A stretch of 64,000 bases of DNA from Mycobacterium cookii. GTDB taxonomy: Bacteria; Actinomycetota; Actinomycetes; Mycobacteriales; Mycobacteriaceae. Below are positions 1 through 7,782 of the stretch, in pieces (within the stretch, counting starts at the first letter, position 1; each line of letters begins with the position of its first letter). The translations under genes and the position numbers were made by a program. The notes below the pieces were generated by a model. That model was not told the DNA's origin. It was given only the letters and a program-made list of their open reading frames with translations, and did no database searches. The stretch lies in NCBI RefSeq assembly GCF_010727945.1, contig NZ_AP022569.1, forward strand, positions 806,001 to 870,000, given 5' to 3'.

Positions 1-615
1 GTTGGTGCCGCGGGCCATCTCGACTGACCCACCACAGCCGTCGACGACGAGGTCGATGTAGTCCTTTGCACCGGCCAGGTAATCGGTCAGGTCTTCGATG
101 GCAGGGTCGAAACAGGCAAAAACGAAGCCGCGGTAGGACTCCGCGCGCGCTACCCGTTTGAGCCCCAGATCATCGAAGTCGACGCCGCCGGCGTAGGCAT
201 CGCGATCGGGCACCCCCTTGAGCCTGCCTTCGGAATCGAAGGTCCAGGCGTGGTAGAAGCACTGGAATACCTTGGAATTGCCGGAATCCTGCCGGCACAC
301 CAAAGCGCCACGGTGCGTGCAGGTGTTGTGGAACACGTTGACGTTGCCGGTCTTCACGCCGCGGACCATGAAGATCGGCCGCCCGCCGACCTGCCGCCGG
401 ACGAAGTCACCCGGTTCGGGGATCTCCGATTCGTGTCCGACATAGAGCCACGACTTGCCGAAGATCCGCTCAACCTCTGCGCGGTGCACCGCCGGCGACG
501 TCATCGCCGAGCGGTGCACCTGAAAGCGTTGCGCCGCAGCGTCGTCGACGACTATCGGTAGATCGGCCGCTTCTTCGCTCGCCCGGCCGACCCGTGGCTC
601 GGTACCGGTGCTCAT
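1..615 (-). CDS. Rieske-type aromatic ring-hydroxylating oxygenase, alpha subunit (3' end outside window)
   Basis: The first 205 codons are visible and the gene runs off the left edge. The N-terminal Rieske domain carries CTHRG (about residues 96-100) and CFYHAW (about 116-121), the Cys-His/Cys-His ligands of a [2Fe-2S] centre. After that comes the usual linker (RVARAESYRGFVFACFDP). The family hydroxylates or O-demethylates aromatic or steroid rings, with electrons from a separate reductase that is not seen here. The ATG overlaps the stop of the upstream alpha/beta hydrolase as ATGA, so the two are translationally coupled in one operon. The iron-binding catalytic domain lies outside the window, so substrate class cannot be read. 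Confidence 0.9.
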   Translation of the reverse strand, partial: MSTGTEPRVGRASEEAADLPIVVDDAAAQRFQVHRSAMTSPAVHRAEVERIFGKSWLYVGHESEIPEPGDFVRRQVGGRPIFMVRGVKTGNVNVFHNTCTHRGALVCRQDSGNSKVFQCFYHAWTFDSEGRLKGVPDRDAYAGGVDFDDLGLKRVARAESYRGFVFACFDPAIEDLTDYLAGAKDYIDLVVDGCGGSVEMARGTN

Positions 616-1448
616 CGGCGTGCCAGGTAGTCGCCGACCAGCGTGGAGAACTCGTCCGCGCGCTCGATCTGGGTCCAGTGTCCGCATGCGCTGAACACAT
701 GCAGGTCGGCGTTTGGCAGCAGCCCCAGCATTGTGACGGAGACTTGCATCGGAACCACCTTGTCCTCTCGACCGTGCACCAGTAATGCGGGTGTGGCTAT
801 GGCGCGCACCTCGGCCTCGCTGATGCCGAGCTCCGATCCGGCGTGCCTCGGATCGAAAAACATTGCACGGTAGGCCTCGTAAGCGCCTCCGGCGATACTG
901 GCCTCGTACCGGATTGCGACGAGGTCGTCGGTGATCATTGTCGGATCGACCGCGAAGTAATTGCGCAGCAGATCGCGCATCGCGCCATGTGACGGCTCGT
1001 ATGCCCGCAACGCGGCAAGCCCTTCGGTCGGCGTCATGCCCACACCCGGTGCACCCATCAGCACCATCTTGATGATCCGATCCGGTCGGTCGGTGGCCAT
1101 CTGCAGCGCGATGCGCCCGCCGAGCGAGTTGCCGACAATTGCGGTCGTCTCGATGCCAAGTGCGTCCAGGAACGACCAGATGTGATCGGTCCAGGTGCGC
1201 AACGAATACACGACGTCGTCGGGCCGGTGGGTCGCACCGAAGCCGACGATGTCCGGAGCGAGCACCCGGAATCGCTGCGACAGCGCTCCAATGTTGTGCT
1301 GCCAGTTGGCCAACGCTGACACACCTGGGCCCGAACCGTGCAGCATGACGAGTGGTTCGCCATGACCGGCCTCGAGGTAGCTGGTCTGGATACCGCCGGC
1401 CTCGACGGTCCTCGCTTCCGTCGCGATCCCTGCCACTGCTGACGTCAT
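612..1448 (-). CDS. Alpha/beta hydrolase, meta-cleavage product hydrolase type (BphD/HsaD/MhpC-like)
   Basis: This 278-residue hydrolase would split the C-C bond of a ring-fission product. The oxyanion motif HGSGPG is at about 37-42, the nucleophile elbow GNSLGG has Ser about 108, the acid is Asp about 229 in GREDKVVP, and His about 257 lies in CGHWTQIE. The length fits BphD/XylF/HsaD enzymes. The start was chosen where ATG overlaps the TGA of the dioxygenase gene (TGATG) and the protein begins MTSAVAG; a longer frame upstream is only read-through. Its place directly after an extradiol dioxygenase supports a role in the next step. The true substrate is unknown. Confidence 0.9.
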   Translation of the reverse strand: MTSAVAGIATEARTVEAGGIQTSYLEAGHGEPLVMLHGSGPGVSALANWQHNIGALSQRFRVLAPDIVGFGATHRPDDVVYSLRTWTDHIWSFLDALGIETTAIVGNSLGGRIALQMATDRPDRIIKMVLMGAPGVGMTPTEGLAALRAYEPSHGAMRDLLRNYFAVDPTMITDDLVAIRYEASIAGGAYEAYRAMFFDPRHAGSELGISEAEVRAIATPALLVHGREDKVVPMQVSVTMLGLLPNADLHVFSACGHWTQIERADEFSTLVGDYLARR

Positions 1449-2521
1449 CACGCGCCTCCTTCGTTGAAGACCGCAAAACATTTGTTGGAGTTGAAGACAT
1501 CGGTGGTGACCAGTTCTGACCACGAAAGGTCCAGCCCGAGTTCGTCGACCGCCCCGGTCAGGCAGAACCAATTGAGCATTTCGTGCTGACCGGCGTCGAC
1601 GATGTCGCGGCTCGGGGTGGCTTGCCACGTGTCGTACTCATGGTCGACGAACAACTGATACAGCCGGCGGTCGGCTGCGGTGTCGGGCGTGATGTGCCAT
1701 GTCTTGTCAGTGAGGAACGCGTGCGACCAACTGGAGGAGGCCACCAACGCAACCCGCAGGTCGGTGCTTGTGAACGCCTGGGCGACCGCGCGGCCCAACG
1801 CAAAACAGCGCGCTGGTGTCGGGCCGCTGGGGTCGAGTCGTTCATCGGCGATGGCGGCGAATCGGGCCAGCCCGCCGCGGCGGGCGATCGCATGCTGCCC
1901 GTAGCAGTTGACCGTGATCGGGATCATCGGGTATTCGAAGCGCGCGCCGGCGTTGGGATAGTCAAGGAACAGTTGGGTATTGAGGATCGCGTGCGGAAAT
2001 GGAGAGCTGTTCCGCTTCTGATACGAGTAGGCCATGTCGAAGCCGCGGCCGATCAGATCGTCGGCGAGTTGACGGGCACAGTCGGGGTCGCCATGCAAGG
2101 TGATGGTGCTGTCATCGGGCAGGCCCCAGGCGTTGGGGATGCCGCGGTCGTTCATCAGCTCGAAGGGGTTGACATCGACGTCACCGTAAGCGAGCACGCA
2201 GAACGGGGGGATCACCTCTTCGCGGAAGTTCTCGTACTGGTCGTCGCCCCAGACCACCACCACGTCGGGCGCAAACGCGTCGAGTGCGTCGCGGCACCGA
2301 GCAAGGTTCTCCACCAGTAGCTTTCGGTGCAAAGCGGCGGATCCGACACCGCCGTCGGCGCCCCACTCGGCCCGCATCGACTCCGGCCAGTTGGCCGGAT
2401 CTTTAGCCTCGGCCGGAATGTCGGGGTCAGTCAACGTCCAGCGCAACAGGTCGGCCATATGCTCGTCGGTGCCGGCCAGCAATGGGTAGTGGGTCATTCC
2501 CAGACCCAGGAAGTGCGCCAT
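1448..2521 (-). CDS. Class III (LigB-type) extradiol ring-cleavage dioxygenase
   Basis: The 357-residue protein starts MAHFLGLGMTHYP, with a His at residue 11 typical of the LigB metal site, and continues with VVVVWGDDQYENF, the counterpart of the GDDHxxxF segment. The expected role is Fe(II)-dependent meta-cleavage of a catecholic ring. Note that the usual His after GDD reads Gln here. The ATG is preceded by GGAGGAG eight bases upstream. The first 95 bases lie inside the 3' end of the amidohydrolase gene in another frame. It is followed by the ring-fission hydrolase with a one-base overlap. Confidence 0.85.
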   Translation of the reverse strand: MAHFLGLGMTHYPLLAGTDEHMADLLRWTLTDPDIPAEAKDPANWPESMRAEWGADGGVGSAALHRKLLVENLARCRDALDAFAPDVVVVWGDDQYENFREEVIPPFCVLAYGDVDVNPFELMNDRGIPNAWGLPDDSTITLHGDPDCARQLADDLIGRGFDMAYSYQKRNSSPFPHAILNTQLFLDYPNAGARFEYPMIPITVNCYGQHAIARRGGLARFAAIADERLDPSGPTPARCFALGRAVAQAFTSTDLRVALVASSSWSHAFLTDKTWHITPDTAADRRLYQLFVDHEYDTWQATPSRDIVDAGQHEMLNWFCLTGAVDELGLDLSWSELVTTDVFNSNKCFAVFNEGGA

Positions 2522-3578
2522 GATGCTCCTCCAAATTGGTGTGGCAGATTCTGCGACGCAGGTCGGTCGGCAGGTTGGCAACGATGTCGTCGAAGGGGTC
2601 GGGCATCGCCGGGAAGGGGTAGTCGGATCCGAAAACCACGTGGTCGCGACCGAAGACCGCGATGGCTTGCTGAAGTGCGAGATGGTTGTAAGTCATTGAA
2701 TCGCACCATAATTGGGCGGCGAGTCGGCTGGGAAGATCAGCCGAGTTGACCGATTCACCGGCCATGATCGCCGCCTTGTCGAGCCGGCCGATGATGCCGG
2801 GCAGCGCGCCGCCGCCGTGTGCGAGGCAGATGCGTACCGCAGGTCGGCGGAGTAGAGCGCCGCTGGTGATCAGTGCCGCCGCGGCTGCCGCGGTCTCGAT
2901 GGGCATCCCGGCGCCGAAACCCAGACCGAGGCCGGTCAGTCGAGGCGGCAGATCCTGGTCGCTCGGATGGACCAGTATCAGTGCGCCCAGTTCATGAGCG
3001 ACGGCGAAGAACCGGTCCAGGCTCGGATCGGCCAGCTCGATATCGCCGACCCTGGTGCCGATTTCGACACCGAGAAATCCCGGTTCGCGCATGCACCGTC
3101 TCAACTCATCGACAGCCCGGTCGGGTTCCTGCAGGGCGACGGCGCCCAGCGCCGTGAAGCGGGTGGGGTGCTGGTGGACGACCCGCGCAAAGAAGTCGTT
3201 CTGCGCTGCTGCCAATTCGGCTGTGCCGGACGCCGTTGCACGATAGCAGAAGGTCACCGGAATCGGCGAGAGCACCTGCACCGCAACGCGTTCGCGATCC
3301 ATGTCGACAAGCCGCGCCTCAGGCGACCAGCAGCGATGGTCGATTCGCCGGTAGGGCCGTCCACCGAACATCAGGCGCGCCTCGGTGTCGCCGATGCGTT
3401 CGATGCTGGGCCACTGATCGTGCGGGTAGACCCGGCTCAGATCCGGCAGAGATTCGTCGATGGCATGTGTGTGGACATCGAAAAGGCCTGTGCGGGTGGA
3501 CCGATGAGCGTCGATGGCCGTAACTCCAAATAACACGTGGAACGGGAGATTCGACCACCGTAGCAATTGTGCATGCAT
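2427..3578 (-). CDS. ACMSD-like amidohydrolase (amidohydrolase_2 family)
   Basis: This metal-dependent TIM-barrel hydrolase or decarboxylase has the N-terminal metal motif FDVHTHA, a mid-region His in LAHGGGALPG and the late Asp in FGSDYPFPAM. Relatives decarboxylate aromatic acids (ACMSD, LigW) or hydrolyse C-C bonds of ring-fission products (LigY). The first ATG lies inside an inverted repeat and has no ribosome site; a GTG at 3536 is possible, so the start is uncertain. The C-terminus passes the usual family end (RRICHTN) by about 30 residues and overlaps the dioxygenase gene by 95 bases, which suggests a lost stop or a frameshift. It is the first gene of the ring-cleavage operon. Confidence 0.8.
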   Translation of the reverse strand: MHAQLLRWSNLPFHVLFGVTAIDAHRSTRTGLFDVHTHAIDESLPDLSRVYPHDQWPSIERIGDTEARLMFGGRPYRRIDHRCWSPEARLVDMDRERVAVQVLSPIPVTFCYRATASGTAELAAAQNDFFARVVHQHPTRFTALGAVALQEPDRAVDELRRCMREPGFLGVEIGTRVGDIELADPSLDRFFAVAHELGALILVHPSDQDLPPRLTGLGLGFGAGMPIETAAAAAALITSGALLRRPAVRICLAHGGGALPGIIGRLDKAAIMAGESVNSADLPSRLAAQLWCDSMTYNHLALQQAIAVFGRDHVVFGSDYPFPAMPDPFDDIVANLPTDLRRRICHTNLEEHHGALPGSGNDPLPIAGRHRRAYGRPVALDVD

Positions 3579-3601
3579 AATTCAAGACATACATGCACAA
3601 T
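3566..3601. promoter_or_regulatory. Perfect 10-bp inverted repeat, probable regulator operator
   Basis: Arms ATTGTGCATG (3566-3575) and CATGCACAAT (3592-3601) are exact reverse complements separated by 16 bp. The site lies between the GntR stop codon and the amidohydrolase operon, where a repressor would act. The spacing suggests two half-sites on the same face of the helix or two dimers. The adjacent GntR protein is the natural candidate binder; this is inference. Confidence 0.6.
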
Positions 3602-3673
3602 GTTGTGGATCACATGATGAGGTGGGCACCCTCGAGCGCGCTCAAAGACAGGGGAGTAGCCGGCGATGCCCGG

Positions 3674-4405
3674 TCAGGGATGCTGCGGCGTGATCGGGGT
3701 GCGGTCCGGGTCGTCGACGCGAATCAGATCTTGGTCGTGTCGGTTGATCGCGTCGACGAATGACGGTTGATCGTGCAGTGCGATGGCGGCCACGATGTCG
3801 TCGTGGACGTCGAGGCTCCTGGCCAGCAGCGGTTTATGACCGTGGACGAATACCACCCGCGTCAGCACCGCCTTGATGCTGGTGATGATGAGTTGGTGCA
3901 TTCCTTCGAGGACAGGGATGTGGGCGGCCGCCGCCACGACGCGGTGAAATGCCAGCACGGCGTCGAAGAACTGGGTGGCATTGGCGGCGGCACGCATCGC
4001 TACCATCGCCGTGCGCATCGCCGCGACATCGTCACTGGTCGCACGTTCGAAAGCAGCTTTGGTGAGGCCGAATTCCAGGTACAGCCGGGCTTCGAACAGG
4101 TCCAGCGGGTGCGGTGTGGACGGCTGAAACGAGAGATCCAGCGCGCCGACCCGAACCTGTGGCGGCGCGCTCGCCACCGTGATCCCACCGCCAGGTCCCG
4201 GCCGGACTGCGACGAGGTCTCGATCGCGCAGGATACGCAGCGTTTCGTTCATCACCGTCGGGCTGATACCGAATCGGTCCATGATTTCTGAGCGCCGTCC
4301 CAAGTGAGCGCCGATTGGCAGGCGCGCACTGAGGATTTCGTGCTCCAGATCGGCTGCGACGCGCTCGGCCCGGGAGGATCGCAATGCAGGCTCGCGACGT
4401 TGCAC
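3674..4405 (-). CDS. GntR-family transcriptional regulator, FCD (FadR) subfamily
   Basis: The 243-residue protein has an N-terminal winged helix-turn-helix (ERVAADLEHEILSARLPIG ... SPTVMNETLRILRDRDLV) and an all-helical FCD ligand-binding domain. Start GTG at 4405 was chosen because AAGGAGG stands six bases upstream; the frame extends further but without a ribosome site. It lies between a ring-cleavage operon on the same strand and the divergent yrbEA-mce operon, an arrangement like Mce1R next to mce1 in M. tuberculosis. It could control one or both. The effector is probably an acid or acyl-CoA intermediate. Confidence 0.88.
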   Translation of the reverse strand: MQRREPALRSSRAERVAADLEHEILSARLPIGAHLGRRSEIMDRFGISPTVMNETLRILRDRDLVAVRPGPGGGITVASAPPQVRVGALDLSFQPSTPHPLDLFEARLYLEFGLTKAAFERATSDDVAAMRTAMVAMRAAANATQFFDAVLAFHRVVAAAAHIPVLEGMHQLIITSIKAVLTRVVFVHGHKPLLARSLDVHDDIVAAIALHDQPSFVDAINRHDQDLIRVDDPDRTPITPQHP

Positions 4406-4737
4406 GCGCAGCCTCCTTCGGGTCGTCGCCGGGCGCCGTACCGGCACCGCTCCGCAAGTTTCTCAGATAAACCCGAGAACCGGCCGCATATCCCGCACGC
4501 CACGGAAGACGTTGTGAGCACGTTTGTTCGACGCGCGCACAGCAAACTGCACGTCATCGACCGATCTGCCGGAAAGTGACCCCGATGGGGTACCCACAAT
4601 CCCTCTTGGTGGAGCAGTCACTGCCCTGAGAGCGTCGATATCGTTTCCGCCATGCCGCAGGATGAGCATGACTATCTGCAGCTGCGGATTCAGGGTGCCC
4701 TCGCCGCGGCGGCATCGGTCGTGCCCCGGAGGCTCAG
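4406..4737. other. Divergent intergenic region between GntR and yrbEA
   Basis: These 332 bases hold the promoters of gntR (minus) and the mce operon (plus). An imperfect TTTG...CAAA dyad occurs near 4524-4547, but no copy of the 3566-3601 repeat was found by eye. A 30-codon frame (4652-4744) begins ATG CCG CAG and ends inside the yrbEA start. It could be a leader peptide but has no independent support. Confidence 0.5.
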
Positions 4738-5508
4738 ATGGTGACGGTGAATCAGGTCACCAAGCCGGTCCGGTTGGTCGGCGACATGTTCGCGATGGCG
4801 CTGGACGCCACCGTGCTGTCGTTCACCCCGCCGTTCGCCTGGCGTGAATATCTGCTTCAAAGCTGGTTTGTCGCAAGGGTTTCCATGCTACCGGCGCTGA
4901 TGATGACGCTGCCGTACTCGGTCATCCTGACGTTCATCTTCAACATTCTGCTGACCGAGATCGGTGCCGGGGATTTCTCGGGAACCGGCGCGGCCATCGG
5001 CACTGTCAACCAGATCGCCCCGATTGTCACGGTTTTGGTGGTCTCCGGTGCCGCCTCCACGGCCATGTGTGCCGATTTGGGCGCCAGGACGATCCGCGAA
5101 GAGATCGACGCGATGCGGGTGCTGGGCATCAATCCCGTACAGAGGCTGGTGGTCCCGCGCGTGCTGGCGGCCACCACAGTGGCGTTGGCGCTGGAATCCG
5201 CGGTCACCGTGGTCGGCCTTGTCGGTGCATTCCTGTTCACCGTGTACGTCCAACATGTCTCCGCGGGCGCATTCGTGACGGGACTGACCACGCTCACCGG
5301 TCTCGCCGACGTCGTCGTGTCGATGGTCAAGGCAACGCTTTTCGGCTATGCGGCCGGGTTGATCGCTTGTTACAAAGGCCTCTCCGTCGGCGGCGGCCCG
5401 GCCGGCGTCGGCAACGCGGTCAACGAGACCGTGGTCTTCACGTTCATGGTGCTGTTCGCGATCAATGTGATCGTGACCGCCGTCGGCATCCAGTTCACGG
5501 TGTCGTGA
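4738..5508 (+). CDS. yrbEA: YrbE/MlaE-family permease A of the mce locus
   Basis: This 256-residue membrane protein of the MlaE permease family would be one half of the inner-membrane channel of an Mce lipid importer powered by a separate MceG-type ATPase. Five or so hydrophobic segments are visible, with the conserved cytoplasmic loop REEIDAMRVLGINPVQRLVVPR that couples to the ATPase. The C-terminal GGGPAGVGNAVNETVV stretch is also family-typical. GGAGG lies six bases before the ATG. It is the first gene of the ten-gene mce transcription unit; no fadD gene precedes it, unlike mce1. Confidence 0.95.
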   Translation: MVTVNQVTKPVRLVGDMFAMALDATVLSFTPPFAWREYLLQSWFVARVSMLPALMMTLPYSVILTFIFNILLTEIGAGDFSGTGAAIGTVNQIAPIVTVLVVSGAASTAMCADLGARTIREEIDAMRVLGINPVQRLVVPRVLAATTVALALESAVTVVGLVGAFLFTVYVQHVSAGAFVTGLTTLTGLADVVVSMVKATLFGYAAGLIACYKGLSVGGGPAGVGNAVNETVVFTFMVLFAINVIVTAVGIQFTVS

Positions 5509-5517
5509 GGTGAACCC

Positions 5518-6372
5518 ATGGCGGTAGCACTTCCCAGCAGGCTTCATCCGCGGCTGCAGCGCTCCAGGAACGCGGTGGCAGGTGAATGGAACCGAATCGG
5601 CTCGCAGACGCGGTTTTACGCAACGACGATCGGCGCGATCCCCGACGCGATCGCCAACTATCGAACCGAGATACTGCGGCTGATCGCGCAGATGGGGCTG
5701 GGTACCGCGGCGCTGGCGATGGTCGGCGGGACGATCGTGATCGTCGGCTTCCTGACGATGACCACCGGAGCCCTGGTCGCGGTCCAGGGCTACAACCAGT
5801 TGGCCTCCGTCGGTATCGAAGCTCTCACCGGGTTTGCATCGGCGTACTTCAACGTCAGGCTGATCGTCCCCGGCACCGCCTCCGTCGCGTTGTCGGCGAC
5901 CATCGGCGCCGGCGCAACCGCTCAGATCGGCGCAATGCGGATCAACGAAGAGGTGGACGCGCTCGAGGTGATCGGCATCCGCAGCGTCAGCTATCTGGCA
6001 TCGACGCGAGTTGTCGCCGGGGTGATCGTGGTGATCCCGCTCTACTGCGTCGCGGTGATGATGGCCTTCCTGGCTTCGCGTGCCGGAACCACCGCCGTCT
6101 ACGGCCAGAGCACCGGTGTCTACGACCACTACTTCAACACGTTCCTGAGTCCCCGCGACGTCATCTGGTCGTTCATTCAATCCGTGGCGATCGCAATCGT
6201 CGTCATGCTGGTGCACACCTACTACGGCTACACCGCGCGCGGCGGACCCGCCGGAGTCGGTGAGGCCGTGGGCCGCGCCGTGCGTACCTCAATGGTTGTC
6301 GCGGCGGTCGAGATCGTGATGATCACGCTCGCCGTCTACGGCGAGTCCGGCAACTTCCACCTGGCGAGCTAG
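5518..6372 (+). CDS. yrbEB: YrbE/MlaE-family permease B of the mce locus
   Basis: The 284-residue partner permease of YrbEA carries the same coupling loop (NEEVDALEVIGIRSVSYLASTR) and the C-terminal GGPAGVGEAVGRAVR motif. The longer N-terminus (about 55 residues before the first hydrophobic helix) is normal for the B paralogue. It starts nine bases after yrbEA with a GAGG ribosome site and lies four bases before mceA, so all three are cotranscribed. YrbEA/YrbEB heterodimers form the permease core. Confidence 0.95.
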   Translation: MAVALPSRLHPRLQRSRNAVAGEWNRIGSQTRFYATTIGAIPDAIANYRTEILRLIAQMGLGTAALAMVGGTIVIVGFLTMTTGALVAVQGYNQLASVGIEALTGFASAYFNVRLIVPGTASVALSATIGAGATAQIGAMRINEEVDALEVIGIRSVSYLASTRVVAGVIVVIPLYCVAVMMAFLASRAGTTAVYGQSTGVYDHYFNTFLSPRDVIWSFIQSVAIAIVVMLVHTYYGYTARGGPAGVGEAVGRAVRTSMVVAAVEIVMITLAVYGESGNFHLAS

Positions 6373-6376
6373 TGCG

Positions 6377-7726
6377 ATGAAACGCAGAGCGGGACAACAT
6401 CGCATCGCGAGCGGCTGGTGGACGCTGATCTTGCTGGCGGTGATCGGTATCTTCCTCTTTGCGACGACGGCGGCCTTCAGCGGCACCTTCCGGTCGTATG
6501 TGCCGGTGACGCTGACATCGGATCGGGCCGGCCTGGTGCTCGAGACCAACGCCAAGGTCATGCTGCGGGGTGTCCAGGTCGGCCGGGTCAGCGACATCGG
6601 CGAAGGCAGGGAATCGGCCAACCTGAAGCTGGAAATCGATCCCGACCAGATCCCGTACATCCCCGCCAATGTGCAGGCTCAGATCAGTGCCACCACGGCG
6701 TTCGGCGCCAAGTTCGTCGACCTCGTGTACCCGCCGAACCCGAGCGCGGCCCGGCTGCCCGCCGGCGCGGTACTGCGTTCGCAGAACGTCAGCACCGAAG
6801 TGAACACGGTGTTCGAGAACGTGGTCGACCTACTCAAAATGGTCGATCCGCTGAAGCTGAACGCGGTGCTCTCCGCGGTGGCCGAGGGCGTGCGCGGACA
6901 GGGCGAACGGATGGGCGAGGCCACCACCGACCTCAATCAGGTGCTGCTGGCGCTCAACACACGCAACGGCACGATCCGCGAAGACTGGCGCAAGCTCGGG
7001 GAACTCAGCAACGCATACGACGGGGCCGCCCCGAACATCTTGACCACGCTGAAGGCCGCGAGCACGACCAGCACCACGATCGTGGACCATCGGTCGGCGC
7101 TAAATGACTTGCTGCTCAACACCGTTGGCTTCGCCAACGCCGGAACCCAGCTGCTCGGCACCAGTCGGGACAACCTCATCACATCCATCAACAAACTCGA
7201 ACCGACCACCGAACTGCTGAACAAATACAACCCCGAGTACACCTGCTTCCTGCAGGGCGTGACGTGGTACCTGAACAACGGCGGATATGCCGCGTGGGGC
7301 GGTGCCGACGGCCGGACACTGCAGCTCGACGTCGCACTACTACTGGGCAACGACCCGTACGTCTTTCCGGACAACCTGCCCATCCACCAAGCCAAGGGTG
7401 GGCCCGGCGGAAAACCCGGATGCGGGTCGCTGCCGGACGCATCGAAGAACTTCCCGGTCCGCCAGCTCGTCACCAACACCGGCTGGGGCACCGGGCTCGA
7501 CATCCGGCCCAACTGGGGCATCGGGCATCCCTGCATCGCGTCCTGGTTCTCGGTCACGCACTCGGTGCCGTATCCGCCCAGCGTTCGGCAATGCCTCCCC
7601 GGGCCGGCGGTCGGCCCGGAGCCCAATGGCCATGCGGCGCCGCCATTTAACGCGACGCTCTACGGTCCCGGCGGGGTGCCGCTGTTTCCTGGGCAGCCGC
7701 CGGCCGCACCCGGCCCGCCACCGTGA
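6377..7726 (+). CDS. mceA: MceA: Mce-family substrate-binding protein
   Basis: The 449-residue protein has an uncleaved N-terminal membrane helix (about residues 13-33) and an MCE/MlaD domain (about 38-115: YVPVTLTSDRAGLVLETNAKVML, with RGVQVGRVSDI). A long helical region (about 145-270) follows, then a Cys-containing Mce C-terminal domain and a Pro/Gly-rich tail. Mce A-F subunits form a hexameric tunnel that spans the periplasm and carries lipids to YrbEAB. Length and order match canonical MceA. Which lipid is imported cannot be read from sequence. Confidence 0.95.
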   Translation: MKRRAGQHRIASGWWTLILLAVIGIFLFATTAAFSGTFRSYVPVTLTSDRAGLVLETNAKVMLRGVQVGRVSDIGEGRESANLKLEIDPDQIPYIPANVQAQISATTAFGAKFVDLVYPPNPSAARLPAGAVLRSQNVSTEVNTVFENVVDLLKMVDPLKLNAVLSAVAEGVRGQGERMGEATTDLNQVLLALNTRNGTIREDWRKLGELSNAYDGAAPNILTTLKAASTTSTTIVDHRSALNDLLLNTVGFANAGTQLLGTSRDNLITSINKLEPTTELLNKYNPEYTCFLQGVTWYLNNGGYAAWGGADGRTLQLDVALLLGNDPYVFPDNLPIHQAKGGPGGKPGCGSLPDASKNFPVRQLVTNTGWGTGLDIRPNWGIGHPCIASWFSVTHSVPYPPSVRQCLPGPAVGPEPNGHAAPPFNATLYGPGGVPLFPGQPPAAPGPPP

Positions 7727-7782
7727 CCTGACCATCAGCGCCACCGCGAGTACCGACGATCAGCAGACGCAGGAGACGAGCC

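Noticed and set aside
4652..4744. 30-codon open frame overlapping the yrbEA start, possible leader peptide
   Set aside because: No independent ribosome site and no recognised motif; length is within chance in GC-rich DNA.
4888..6216. 442-codon antisense frame over yrbEA/yrbEB
   Set aside because: Low-complexity His/Asp/Arg-rich translation opposite clear YrbE membrane proteins; a GC-skew shadow.
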